Shown: piece by piece, positions 12,001-22,234 of the stretch
Position numbering within the stretch: the stretch's first letter is position 1
Layout of the letters: each line of letters begins with the position of its first letter
Assembly: GCA_934047225.1 (NCBI GenBank)
Contig: OW203988.1
Location: forward strand, 8,404,229 to 8,468,228
Direction of reading: 5' to 3'
DNA length: 64,000 bases
DNA from: Ypsolopha sequella
Lineage: Eukaryota; Arthropoda; Insecta; Lepidoptera; Ypsolophidae
Translations under genes and position numbers: made by a program
The notes under the pieces: generated by a model
Told to the model about the DNA's origin: nothing
Databases searched by the model: none
The model's input: only the letters and a program-made list of their open reading frames with translations

Positions 12001-12414
12001 GTCCGAAATTTTGTCATTTTGAGTAGTTTCAGTGTCAGTAGAGCGCCCATAGTTGCTTTGGGTGTCAAAAATAATTGGCTGGTCAATTTTAAATGATGAT
12101 ATTGTTTCACGAGCACTGGTGTATAGATTTCTTACAAACTCAGCAATATTCTCCCGAAAATACTGATGAGTTTTATCCTCCACCATCTCTAACTTCGCAT
12201 GATTAGCTACAAACTCGCTCCAAAGTTGATCCAACGCGCTAACTCTCATTCCAACGTACTCGGCGGTCTTCCTAGACCGAGAGTCCTTTTTGAAATTCGA
12301 TAAGATCCGTTTAATCTCATCGAGAATTTTGGATTGACGGTCAAGTAAGTCTTCCATTTCGATCGACGCAAAATGTAAATGCAGAGTAAGCGAAAATAAA
12401 TGGAAAGATCTCAC
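8950..12414 (-). CDS. BEL/Pao retrotransposon Gag-protease-RT polyprotein, 3'-truncated
   Basis: A single frame of about 1150 codons. The likely Gag start is the Met at 12357 (MEDLLDRQ); an earlier in-frame Met at 12414 is in leader sequence. Order seen: Gag core with FYGDYMQWPTFMDLF near residue 238, Cys/His zinc-knuckle region from residue 455 (CPFCNSDH), an aspartic-protease-like ALVDQASQT near 571, then reverse transcriptase with YMDD near 981. This layout is that of BEL/Pao elements. The frame runs off the RT/RNase H border into an inverted LTR copy (9052 to 8950), so RNase H and integrase are absent and the last 30-odd residues are not native. The frame itself has no stops or frameshifts, which suggests a young or recently active copy. 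It is a mobile element gene, not a host gene. Confidence 0.9.
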   Translation of the reverse strand: MRSFHLFSLTLHLHFASIEMEDLLDRQSKILDEIKRILSNFKKDSRSRKTAEYVGMRVSALDQLWSEFVANHAKLEMVEDKTHQYFRENIAEFVRNLYTSARETISSFKIDQPIIFDTQSNYGRSTDTETTQNDKISDLKRSLMAHFRALNKLIKSICIDTLTDKWEIEDEIKNLHSRWGTISDLHLQIDTLLAGSEVDYETDYTELEISYKDMKKRLNQKVSFSCAQHESTPKINIPNFYGDYMQWPTFMDLFSEAIHNNPNLSKTQKMQHLKGKLKGEAEQQVQHLRVTADNYDTCWEFLTHRYNNKQLLFTAQLELLLNQPIIATQSAFELKKLLDTSMEAIHAMHNLGIDTTTWDPFLVHVLCDKLDTDTYAGYMETRKKPRELPALDEFMAFLEGKFTALEPINNKNHVQTKNNYRQSNPHTKPKSQHYEKRSTKPSKNNYVFHAGNPKACPFCNSDHALYQCKKFLNMSPDVQITSMSKLNICKNCLYVHHKNYCNSEKRCRECNDAHNTLLHNTFTNLSAPSTSGIQQKKKSNYTAGSDDEVILPTALINVLSHDGTYLTLRALVDQASQTCILTEDAAQRLGLPRQQFNASIKGVGTLSNKCRGKVQLTCKSRLSDYQFHTEALVMSRVVGHLPNASFDRRELQHIRHLSLADPDYNISRPIDILLDSEIYSKILMNGLLKGSGREPIAQQTHLGWILSGSSGVVKSFNCHVIVNDMKEMEKYWEIEDITNDTNTALTSQEQFCEEFYKKTTTRLASGRYEVQYPMKENFTQRLGNSKSQATAQFLHLEKRLAKDSSLSESYKKFIDEYLHLGHMKRCETKNTMTPECFLPHHAVTKEDSSTTRIRVVFNASQKTSPIPPSLHGYSLNDLMECGPKLHNDLQALLIKWRLHRYVFTADCEKMYRMIMIAATNRNLQKIIWRSNPQHPLQEYELCTLTYGTKAAPFLALRTLNQLAEDEPTYILGGTVLKNDIYMDDVLSGADSLETAQNMQRELIEMLGKAGLNLRKWASNDIALLQNLTQEQLNPSVMDFKNAEVTKTLGLQWVPTTDSFRFKIKIDMNTDKPYTKRMLLSDISKIFDPLGWLSPVTVKAKLLFQTLWTTNCDWDDILQHPVRRTKKLCRGDIEKASVCGGGLMNSKINVKLWYN

Positions 12415-12660
12415 TTGTGTGCCGCTACTCTCCTGTCAGGGGTAAACTGGCCTGCAAGCTCAGTTTATGCAGTTGAATCCCTCGAAACGAAATCCAAAAA
12501 TGTATTTCACTTGCACTGTAATATAAGTTATTGAGAATTCCCACACACACGCACGAATTATACGTATGCAAATTGTCACAATGAAATATGCAAAAATGTC
12601 ACTGATTGTATCCCGGACTTCACGCACGACGAAGACTCAACCGAACGCGAGGTCCTTAAG
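12415..12660 (-). other. BEL element 5' leader
   Basis: Lies between the LTR/primer-site junction (12661-12680) and the polyprotein start. No open frame belongs to it. The + strand frame at 12566-12763 only reads this leader and the LTR backwards. Confidence 0.6.
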
Positions 12661-12781
12661 TCGAAGGACCAAAAAACTATGTCGGGGAGATATTGAAAAG
12701 GCAAGTGTCTGCGGCGGTGGTTTAATGAACTCTAAAATAAATGTAAAATTATGGTATAACTAAATCTAGTGCTAACAATGC
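12661..12781 (-). repeat. BEL LTR end plus primer-site region, copy B (native orientation)
   Basis: On the minus strand the LTR ends ...CTCCCCGACA at 12680 and continues TAGTTTTTTGGTCCTTCGA into the leader and gag. This is the correct orientation for the pol frame, so it is taken as the remaining part of the element's own 5' LTR. Confidence 0.7.
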
Positions 12782-12879
12782 TAATAGCACTAGATTTAGT
12801 TATACCATAATTTTACATTTATTTTAGAGTTCATTAAACCACCGCCGCAGACACTTGCCTTTTCAATATCTCCCCGACA
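12680..12879. repeat. 200-bp LTR palindrome (copies B and C head to head)
   Basis: Arms 12680-12774 and 12785-12879 appear perfectly complementary over 95 bp around a 10-nt loop (12775-12784). The right arm (copy C) ends in the LTR terminus ACA at 12879, directly against flanking DNA (GATATTTTAATT). Confidence 0.85.
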
Positions 12880-13249
12880 GATATTTTAATTATTGTTTTT
12901 TGTTTGAAAGTTGATTTCAAGGTTTTACATCTACGTATTAAATTTTGTTTTTAGTTTCAGTTTGATTATCTTTAAAAACAGTTCATCCCAAATGCCATCC
13001 ATTTCCATGATAAGATTCCTAATAATTTTATACAGCTGACACTTTTCAAAGAATAATTTAATGTTTCTGTTAGCTTAATGTTGTCTCATTCATACACAAA
13101 AGAAATTTCATAATTTAGATATGTTATTCCTAAAAAAAAATGCAAAAATATTAGTACTGAAAATTGAGTTTCCTTCAAATTCTCTGTAGAAAACGGCAAT
13201 TTCATATGTAAAGACCTAATATTATACACGGGTATACACTACTCATGGA
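12880..13249. other. AT-rich spacer
   Basis: No gene or repeat was recognised. Confidence 0.5.
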
Positions 13250-13612
13250 CTCCGCTAATTTATCCGTCTGTCTGTCCGTCTGTCTGTCCGTCTGTCTGTC
13301 CGTCTGTCTGTCCGTCTGTCTGTCCGTCTGTCTGTCCATCTGTCTGTCCATCTGTCTGTCCGTCTGTCTGTCCGTCCGTCTGTTAGTCCGTCTGTCACCA
13401 GGCTGTATCTCATGAACCGTGATAGTTAGACAGTTGAAATTTTCACAGATGATATATTTCTGTTGCCGCTATAACAACAAATACTAAAAAACAGAATAAA
13501 ATAAGTATTTAAGGGGGCTCCCATACAACAGATATGTTTTTTTTTTTGTTGTTTTTATAGATAATGGTACGGAACCTTTCGGGCGCGAGTCCGACTCGCA
13601 CTTGGCCGGTTT
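13250..13612 (+). repeat. Repeat family G copy with expanded microsatellite
   Basis: A family G element whose internal TCCGTCTGTCTG motif has expanded to about 130 bp (13263-13390, 12-bp period with a few TCCATCTG variants). The rest (CATGAACCGTGATAGTTAG to GCGAGTCCGACTCGCA) is close to the copies at 35180 and 62044. Confidence 0.8.
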
Positions 13613-14065
13613 TATATATTTATTTTAAAAGCTTTTGCCTTATTTGAAATTGTAAGTACCAAATAGAACAGCTTCATAGCGATAAATGAAAAGACACCAT
13701 AATCATTCATAAGCGTGATTAAAAATCTGAACAATAAGGCATTGAATATCGCCACCACACCTTTTTATATCTACACCGGGATCAAATAACTATTTTATGT
13801 GCCTATTGTGTATATAATAAAGCTATCTTTAAGCCAAATGACAAAATTAATCACCCATTATTATTATGAACTTATTATTAAAAATAAATTAAGATGACGT
13901 ACAAGTAGGTAGTAAAATGAGGTTAAGAAACAGTTGTAGGTTCCCAAACTACAATAAGTAGATAGAATTCTGAAAAAAATGCATGTATAATGAAGGCATT
14001 TTCCAACGTTGTTGTAACAACAAAGAAGCCCAAAGGGAAAAGATCACTGCATTGAAAAATAATTT

Positions 14066-14120
14066 CGCCAAGTAAGAGTCGGACTCGCGCATAAAGGGTT
14101 CCGTACCACCACACAATACG
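14066..14120 (-). repeat. Family G fragment
   Basis: AGAGTCGGACTCGCGC followed by AGGGTTCCGTACCACCACA is the inverted end of a family G-type element; the same ACCACCACA variant occurs at 63155-63215. The surrounding 13613-14217 holds no gene; the 101-codon minus frame at 13923 reads through this repeat. Confidence 0.6.
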
Positions 14121-14217
14121 GGTTCTGGACCTTAAAAACATTAAGGTAAATAACAAAAAAACAGATTGAAAAGCCACATCAAGCCGACAAAAAAAAGGCG
14201 CTAGCGGTTTTCTGATA

Positions 14218-14345
14218 AATTGGGCCAATCGCAGCGCAGAATCGCGGTGTTATAATTATAATGTAATATTATAACATCAGATTAACAATCTAGGTACTTA
14301 TAAAACTGCTTTTGATGTTGCAATTGCCTTATTGCAGTATGGGAG
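14218..14345 (-). repeat. Dispersed repeat family A, inverted partial copy
   Basis: GCGCAGAATCGCGGTGTTATA is the reverse complement of the core of 1185-1620 and 42610-42930; homology continues through GCTTTTGATGTTGCAATT, shared with 42600-42625. Confidence 0.65.
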
Positions 14346-14352
14346 TAGATAA

Positions 14353-14770
14353 TAGTAGTTTATGCTACAAGGGCGAAAAGGAATAAATTACGAGGACGAG
14401 TGTTTTAAACGTAACCGAGTAATTTATTGCTCCTACGCCCGTGTATCATACTACGTTTTGCAATGCATAGTATGAGGAAATAATAATTATTAATTATTAA
14501 TTTCCTCCCTTTGAAATTCAGTGTAAAATTAAAATGTTGTGAACTTTAAATTATGATTGGCTCAAAAGGACTGTATCCAGGGCCGTTAAACAGTGGAAAA
14601 AAAAAGTATAACATTTATGGTACACAGGAAAGGCTGCAGGTTAGCCAACCATTGTAAATAAATTAAAAAATAATAATAATAAAGCCCTAGGGCAAAATAA
14701 TCGACTTTCTGTTCGGTTTTGATGCATAAAAAGTGGACCTTTACGAGCACTTGCATTGATAAAATATTTA
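14353..14770 (+). repeat. Dispersed repeat family E, copy 1
   Basis: About 400 bp closely matching 49478-49870: GTAGTTTATGCTACAAGGGC, AATTACGAGGACGA, CACAGGAAAGGCTGCAGGTT, AAAGCCCTAGGGCAAAATAA. The 5' part folds (TATGCTACAAGGGCG against CGCCCGTGTATCATA). The block missing around ACGAGCGTAGCGAG here is present at 49530. Confidence 0.75.
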
Positions 14771-15504
14771 TAAAACGGGTTCAAAAGCACGAAAACATGA
14801 TGTTTTATTGAAATTACAGATTCTGTCCACACAAGGTGGTTTATATATTCCGGAAATTCTGCGACATGATACTTGTATGTTCAAAGTGGGTTACATATGT
14901 TTGGATTGCAATTAAAATGACAAATATGATGGTTTGTTGACAGAAGAGTCATCAACCGAGATGACTAACGGGGGCTATTGTGGTGGCTGATGTCACAAAA
15001 TAACCACTCTGATGTGGTGGTTAGTATTTATTGTTACAGGTGTTTATTCTTCTGGAAGAATAATTGTAATATGTTTAAGATATATTAATTAGATTGCTAG
15101 TGTAAATAAATTAGATAGTATTGTAACATATAGCTAGGCAATATGTTAGGTTTAGATAAGGCTAGGTTTTATAGGTAGGTTAAAGGACTATTTGTTCGTG
15201 TTTAGTTGGCAATCGATAACCTTTATGGATCGACATACGTCGCATTGACTGATTTATTTCGTGTTTTTCCAAAAATAAATACAGATCGAGTATAAAAGAT
15301 CTTTCAGACAAAACACGAGCAAGTTTCCTTAGAGAGTCCCATCGGTGTGAAGGTGGCTCTCCATAAATAAATATTCCTTCAAGAGTTTTGACGAAGTACG
15401 ATAAGCGAGTGCCCTACGAGGTTCAGAGCTCCCCTCCCTTAATGTATGTGTGATAATTAGGAAGAATTTATAAAAAAAAATATATATAACTAGAACTTAA
15501 AGCG
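14771..15504. other. Spacer, nothing recognised
   Basis: No coding frame or named repeat. The ATAAATAAATATTCCTTCAAG area near 15365 has no feature I can support. Confidence 0.4.
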
Positions 15505-16100
15505 AAATCAGGTCGTATAATTCAAGAAGACCCAACTAACACACAAGCTGCTTAAATAGCCTTTGGCCAGCCTGAATGCTGTATAATAGCTGTACAAGGG
15601 CTTTATTGTTATCCTTAAGCTGTAAAGCAGCGTATTTAAAAGTTCTTCAACAGGCAGGTCGTACAGTAGCCATAAAAAGGTAACTTTTATGCCCAAGGAG
15701 ATACAAAGGCGTGTTATAGAGCTATCGTACCGGCCTAAGAAGTAAAGCAGTGTTATAAATACCTATTATAACACTCTGTGATCTAAAAGAGATCTTTGAT
15801 AGGTAAAAGTGTTTGAATGGAGTTATAAGCTTCTTTTAAAACGCTTTAAGGTATATATAGTAGTATTTTAAAGCCTTCAGCTCTCAAATAGAGTTTATAA
15901 GAGCCTTTGTAGGGCTATATATACAATGGAGTAATATAACTCCGTAGTAGCGTAAAAACCTGTATATTTGCTGCCTTTACAGCCACTATATGGTAAATAG
16001 CTGGACATATAGATTTTATCCAGCAAAAAGAGAGGAAAACACATTTATATCGTCACTATAACGGCCAAAGCAGAACAAGAGCGCTTATAATCGTTATTAA
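15505..16100 (+). repeat. Modular palindrome-rich element, copy 1
   Basis: Dense short, imperfect modules of the form AAGCTnnTnAAnTAGCC, TGTACAAGGGCTTTA, TTATAGAGCTAT, TTTGTAGGGCTATA. Its start, CCCAACTAACACACAAGCTG, aligns with the reverse complement of the right end of 19050-20050 (CCCAAGTAGCACCCAAGCTC). No open frame dominates, and it is unlike a simple tandem array. Function and class unknown. Confidence 0.5.
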
Positions 16101-16500
16101 AACATATGTAATCTGCCATTTTGTTCAAGTATTCAGCAAATCTACCATGGAGAGGAAAAAATCATAAAATCAAGAAAAAAATGTGGTAGTGTGAAAAAAA
16201 AAATTGCACAGAATACCAAAATATACTCAAATAACTCAATATCAAGGCCAAAGATTTGAAGGAGTGATCAGTCAAGTCCAAAAACAAAACAGTGAGGGTT
16301 CTGTCGTTTCAAATTTTGAGTCTAGTAGCAATAGTGTATCCTGTAGCAATGCTGTAGCTGACAATATTACCTGTGATTTTTAAGAAGTTGTGGCAGAAGG
16401 GATTAAGGCGAGAGAATTCGTGAGAAGACAAAATTTGACGCTCTTCACCCCACGTAAATCCTTATCCCTCTCGTTGCTTTTGCCACGCGCTTTTTCGCGC
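16101..16500 (+). other. Possible decayed coding remnant downstream of the modular element
   Basis: Starting near ATGGAGAGGAAAAAATC (16147) the sequence has Ser/Asn-rich open stretches in more than one frame (for example FESSSNSVSCSNAVADN around 16310-16365), a stop, then EVVAEGIKAREFVRRQN in frame. This could be a broken transposon gene, but I do not recognise a family. Confidence 0.25.
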
Positions 16501-19049
16501 GGCACGCTCTATATTTTATAGATAACTTGTCTAAAAAATATGATTGCGGACAAGTTGCGATATACATATATTATTAAATATATAGGTACATACAAGTATT
16601 GTTAATACTTGCTATGTGACATGTTCGGGGAAAAAAATTGTAGTTGGCAAAATTCTAATATAGTAATTATCCATAATAGCTAGACAATGTCCATAATAAA
16701 TATACCTACAAGCATTTTTAAATATTTGTAATGTGATATTATACGTCCGGTAAAAATGCTTGTTGTAGGCAAAGTCCGAATAGAGTTATTATTCATAACG
16801 GCAATGTGCAAAATAACTGACAGGTACCTGACTTATTTTCAGTCTCTGCAATAGTTTTTCTAGTGTTGGATAGGTCAAATTGATCATGGCTTCGGAAAAA
16901 ATAAAACTGAAACTGATTGTAATGGATTTATTTCATGTTTTTAGAACCAAAAAAAATTGTATGTCCTTATCTCTGAAACTGTTGGACCGAAAAATATGAA
17001 AGAATTATCAATTACAGAGTATTACGTTAATATTTAAGGAAAACTATAAAGATTAAAAAAACAATAATAAATCTTGAAAATAAAGAAAATACAAAAAATT
17101 CCAATTATTACAAACTCGAATGAAATCATCATATCTGAATATATATAAAGTGATTTCCAAACAAAAAATGGATATTATTTTAACTCCCCAGGATATTGCG
17201 TGTAAATTGGTGTGTATGACATATCAAGGAGAAATGTATGTTTAACCCTTGTTACATACATTTAAAAAAAATAAAACAATGTAAATAAATCTAACTAAGT
17301 TTAATTTAGTTTAAACTAAGTAGATAACCTTGGCAATTATCAGAGATTGCTTTTAAGCCACCAACCAGATCTTTTTGCAACGATGGTGCTCTTTAACGTT
17401 ATTCATTTTGTTTCCTTGAAATTTAAGTTTTCTGAGCGGTTAAGCCTATTTCTCAACGCACTATATTGTAGCACTACATACATAGTAGTTAATAAAATAT
17501 ATTAATCAGTAATTTAAGAACTTTAACTTTTAATTAGTACTTAATTAAATTACTCTTGAGATCAAAATTTAAATTCTTGATAAAGTAAATAACATAATTA
17601 AATCTCTAAACCCTAGCAGACAATTATAAATTAAATAAGATGATGTCTACAAATTAAACATTAAATAAATTTAACATATAACACATACAATTATATATAG
17701 GAGAGAAAAAAATAAACTTGTAAACTTTGTTGTTTGAATACGTTTTTATTTTTCTTATAAAAAATTGGAATCTAAACTGAAATTCTCGGCAAGAGTATTT
17801 AAATTCACTTGTTCTCGGTATTGTGCAGGACGCCGAAAGGTCATCTATTTGTCTTCATGTTCAGTGTCGGTATTTTCTAGTATTACTTAAAGTTCGTCAT
17901 TGGCCAATTCATAAGAAAGAAGATGATTTCTTTTAAGCGAGTAATTTATTCGCAGTCGTTCGGGTGCAGGAATCGAGTTCTGGTCTTTAACAATTTATCA
18001 TCTTTGGCATCTTTTTTGGGCCATTTAAGTATGCCACCATTTTCTCATTGAGATGGCAAAATGCTTAGTTGTAATTTCCCCTTTCAACCATCTTCACAAT
18101 TTTGAAGGGGATTCTGAAAAGTAAAACATAGTTTGAACATTGAACATAGATGGGTACATACATAGGTATCGGTGCATCATTACGAAATGAATCCCCGAGG
18201 GGGTATCAGAGGTGTTTCCGAGTGTGGACTGTGAAATGCTAGTCACAGTCCACACTCGTATATACCTAGGTTTCACTGATTACGTCCTAGCACGACGAGT
18301 AGTTACTGAGCCCTATCGCCGTACTTCGGACACAAACAAACCGAACACAAATGTGCCCCTACGGGATAACATTTACTCCAGAGTATAAGTCAAGTAATTA
18401 ATCACTAGGCCACAGGAATGATCAACATAGGTATAATTTTTATTAATAAATAACCTACCCGAATGCTAAAAGATTGAAATACAAATAATTCTTGTTATTG
18501 TTTTAGTATAAATGTAAATCTATACCTATAAAATATTTTAAGCTCGTGTCTCATTCCGTCAACTGAACAACTGAACACTAATTTTTAGAATCGTAGTTAT
18601 CGTAGACAAACAAAGACAACACAGGTGCAAGCGATGACGCTCAGCGCTAACACACCCCGCGCGTCTCTCCACTCTCCCTCCACCCACTTAAATAAGGATG
18701 CAGTTGTGCAACAGAATGAGAAGAAAAATACTTCGTACACGCAAAGTTCTGATGCTTATGCTTTTAAATAAAAGAACTTTAGTTTTTTATTAAACTTCAC
18801 GAATAATTTTTGTATTAAAAAGTTAAATTGTTTTTTAACAAAATATGTAAGCAATGAATCATGTACAAAGAGTACATTCAGTGTGGGAATAAAAAGCGAA
18901 CAGTGGTGGAGGGAAAGAACCTTAAATATTACGGATATAAAAAATATTTTATTACAATAATTAAGTAAAGGGTTTTTAATCCTAGTTTACTCGAAAAAAA
19001 ACTTACATGAGCAATGAGAAAGTGTAAAAAACAATTTATAGGTGTTTTT
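16501..19049. other. Long AT-rich gene-free stretch with one hairpin
   Basis: No gene seen. A perfect hairpin lies at 18219-18258: CGAGTGTGGACTGTGA is complementary to TCACAGTCCACACTCG across an 8-nt loop. GC rises briefly at 18650-18690 (CGCGCGTCTCTCC) without other support for a promoter. Confidence 0.45.
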
Positions 19050-20050
19050 AGAATTCAACGACGGACCGCTAATACGTTAATATAATAGGATATATAGTAC
19101 TCCTTTTTATACACTTGGGCTCTTAAAAAGAGACGTAAAGTGCTGGTGTACGTCCAAAAGAGTACAATTATGCGCCAATACACCAACTGTAGGACCCAAA
19201 GGTTTACAACAGCGAATACTAGCGCCTTCGTACGGTTTAAAACCATAGAGCGGACATAGTAAAGCTCTGAGAGCTGTTGTAATAAGACGCCATTAATATT
19301 TTGATTAATGCTTATCCTCATGATTATTGCAATATTTTATCATCATAAATATGCAAGAATTTTGCACTTTACACCACCATTTCTCACTCACGACCCTAAT
19401 AAAACGAAAAACAAGTCTGAAATATCTTAAAAAAATTTAATGTCGTTTATAACCCTAAATAGAAATGTATTTTTTATATTAAAAACTGCATATATTGTGA
19501 GCGCGTCAGTTTTTTAGCTAAAATATATGCATATTTTTACAATGAAATGATACTGGCACTAACATTTCACGTAAATAAAAGGATAAATCAGTATTAAAAC
19601 TTACCTGGGTATTTATTTTTATTATATCTTCTGCTGTGCTGTCACTTCTTTACCATGTAAATATGATCCACTTTGTTCAAAAAAATAATATGACTTCTAT
19701 AAAATCAATATAGAGCCATGAAATATATTTCAGAGATAGAGTCGCGCTGAAATACGCTGAGAGCTCTATAGTCGCGCTACAAGAACTTATTTTAGATCTC
19801 TAGGCACATACTATCGCTCTTGCAGAACCTCTGTATCGTCGTACTAACACACATTTACGGCCACTGTAGGGCGATTGTAGGACCGATAGCTCTACAAAGA
19901 GGGGCCTCTTTTGGGGTTAAAGCGGCGCTATAGCCGCTTTTAGAACCACTGTAGGGCTTCTCTATGGAGCCTATGCCGTAATGTATGGCGCCTCACCGGC
20001 TTCTGTACGGCTACTTATAGAGCTTGGGTGCTACTTGGGGATACTGCTAG
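19050..20050 (-). repeat. Modular palindrome-rich element, copy 2 (inverted)
   Basis: Same style of sequence as 15505-16100 in opposite orientation: CCACTGTAGGGCGATTG, AGCTCTACAAAGAGG, GCGGCGCTATAGCCGC, CTGTAGGGCTTCTCTATGG, TTATAGAGCTTGGGTGC. The copies are strongly diverged apart from the GCT/AGC cores. The 88-codon frame at 19055-19321 follows these modules and is not supported as a gene. Its left boundary is uncertain. Confidence 0.45.
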
Positions 20051-20260
20051 ATCCCGAGTAGACTGCGTTCATATTACATGTGCATATTACATAATATTCT
20101 TCAATTATTATTAATTAAATCATTATCAAAATAAGAAGTGTTTAACCAATAATCCAGTACGTTAATTAATTATTCGACTTTAAGGAATGCAATTGTAAAT
20201 ACATAGTAGGTAAAAGATTTCACAATGCTCAATTAGTTATAGGTATTCAACAATAGGATG

Positions 20261-20705
20261 TGTTCACGCTAGACCGTGACGCATGATTCGCACCCGCATG
20301 CGGGGATGACCCCCCCCGCCGCGCGCCGGTCGAGGCGCGCGCGGGCGCTGGTCTCGCTCTGTTCGGATCGACGAGCCTCTCTAGGCGCACGCGCGCGCGC
20401 CCGCGCAGCCGACAGCTCTAAACAATAGACATTCGCGTCAGCACAAACAATATCGCGTACCTAAAGTGTAGTGTTAATACAAGTGCTGTGTACATCACTC
20501 AAACCAGGACATTCAATACATCCCTGCACAGACGCCAGCTCAACTAGCCAACAAGAAGGCTCAGCACGTCACCGCATCTCCTGTCGGCCCATCGAGAACA
20601 ACATTCCAAAGCAAGGTCAGTCAGTTTACCCACAATCTTTTTCTTATCCTGTCTACTCTCCCATTCAAATTCCATCAGCTCTGCATCCTGTAGCCAGCGG
20701 CTACA
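20261..20705 (+). repeat. 5' LTR
   Basis: 445 bp, TG...CA ends, strikingly GC- and CpG-rich in its first 160 bp (CGCGCGCGCGCCCGCGCAG near 20390) against an AT-rich background. It appears identical to 22936-23380, including the run of eight C at 20310. The open frame at 20471-20998 starts here and crosses the LTR border into repeated leader sequence. I regard it as incidental. Confidence 0.92.
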
Positions 20706-21856
20706 TTTTTGGTCCTTCGGCCGGATCGAATTCTGGTCCTTACAGTCCATTTTCACATTTTTGGCCCCTCGAACCGTTACTGAACCAGCCCCCGTCGATT
20801 TATTACAGTCCATTTTCAATCCAAGAAAATTTTTGGTTTATATCACCCCCCGCCTATCCCCCGCCGGCCCATAACTTTGTTTTGAACCAGCCCCCGTCGA
20901 TTTACTACAGTCCATTTTCACCCGGTTACATATTTTGCCCCCTTTCCCGGCAAAAAATATTTTGTGGTTTCGAATACCTATCGCGGGTAGATAATTAGAA
21001 CCGCCGCCTGGAACATTCCATTTATCGGTTAGAACCGACCCCCCCACGCCCCTTTACAGAATAACTCATTTTCATCACGGTTGTAATTATTGTTCAGCTC
21101 AGATAATATAATTATATCCATTCGGCCCAATTGTTTATTACAGTCCACTATATTTCTTTATTAAACCCCCCCCGTCACTTCCAGGGATTAATTATCAGCC
21201 CTTATAAACCCCATACGTAAAATTAATTAAACTCAAAGTCAGCATTTTGCTCAACATTTTTTACATGTAATTCCCGACCCAATCTTTTCAAATGTTCTCG
21301 AAGTGATTCAACTTTGCTCGTAAATACATAGTTCACATTTTAGTTTCATATCGTGTTACAACGTTTTGAGTACCTACACTTCACTTTGTTTTCTATCGCG
21401 CGAAGAGGTGCAAATCTACCCACTGTCAAAGATAGTTCTCGTATCTTGCGAGATATTTTTTTGTGAGAGTATAAATTCGCTTTATTTCGTGCATATACAT
21501 ACGTATTACGTATATTACTAAAGCGTGATTTCAAGGCAAATAACATAAAAGTGAACAGGTTCATCAGCCCTTTTCGATATTTTTGTGTTGCGGTAATCTC
21601 ACGTCGCAGTAATATATTGCCGGACCGTTTATTTGTGTTATTGTCTGCTTTTTTTACCCGGGTATATATATATAGCACAAATATAGTAAACAATTTGTTT
21701 TTTTTCTCTTCTCATCTCTGATCTTATTGTTAATGGTACACATATAGGGTGTTCCACGTTGGTACAGCTCATATACAGGTTGTTTTTTAAAAAAAAAAAA
21801 TATTTTTTCTCTCTCTTTCGTGTTTATTTTCCGTGTTCCGTTTGAACATAGCCTTT

Positions 21857-21857
<1 letters not shown>
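20706..21857 (+). repeat. LTR element interior with repeated TTTATTACAGTCCATTTTCA
   Basis: The motif (with T/C variation) occurs near 20738, 20799 and 20900, with a weaker copy near 21133. Two of them are preceded by GAACCAGCCCCCGTCGATTTA. The rest is AT-rich leader-like sequence without a convincing Gag frame. The 115-codon minus frame at 21346 has no family resemblance. Confidence 0.6.

Positions 21858-21903
<46 letters not shown>
21858..21903 (+). repeat. Poly(T) run, 46 nt
   Basis: Uninterrupted T from 21858 to 21903 inside the LTR element, followed by CGGCCCGCG. It could be a replication-slippage tract or the A-tail of an inverted retroposed piece. Confidence 0.9.
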
Positions 21904-21959
21904 CGGCCCGCGCAAGTTACAAGCTATCCGCACGTTGGAGTTGGTAGCGCTCAAGTTTT

Positions 21960-22230
21960 TAATAACTCATTTTCACATATAGTCACACTCATCACACATT
22001 CAATCAGCACATACACACTCAACTCATTTTCACTCACACATTCAATCAGCACATACACACTCAGCTCATTTTCACTCACACATTCAATCAGCACATATAG
22101 ACACACTCAGCTCATTTTCACTCACACATTCACTCATCAGATACACATTCAGCTCATTTTCACTCAATGAAACCAGCACTCAGTCATCACACACACACTC
22201 ATCACATACACACTCAGTTCATTTTCACTC
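21960..22230 (+). repeat. CTCATTTTCACTCACACATTCA minisatellite
   Basis: About six imperfect repeats of CTCATTTTCACTCACAC, ATTCAATCAGCACATA and CACACTCAG within the LTR element, with unit lengths of roughly 30-55 bp. The Ser/Thr/His-rich open frame at 21820-22170 is a by-product of the repeat. Confidence 0.8.
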
Positions 22231-22234
22231 AATG

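Noticed and set aside
12566..12763. 65-codon + strand frame
   Set aside because: Reads the BEL leader and LTR antisense; its C-terminus equals the non-native end of the polyprotein frame because of the inverted LTR copy.
20471..20998. 175-codon Pro/Ser-rich frame starting in the 5' LTR
   Set aside because: It crosses the LTR boundary and the primer-site region and reads nucleotide repeats. No Gag resemblance, and the same start in the 3' LTR stops after 82 codons.
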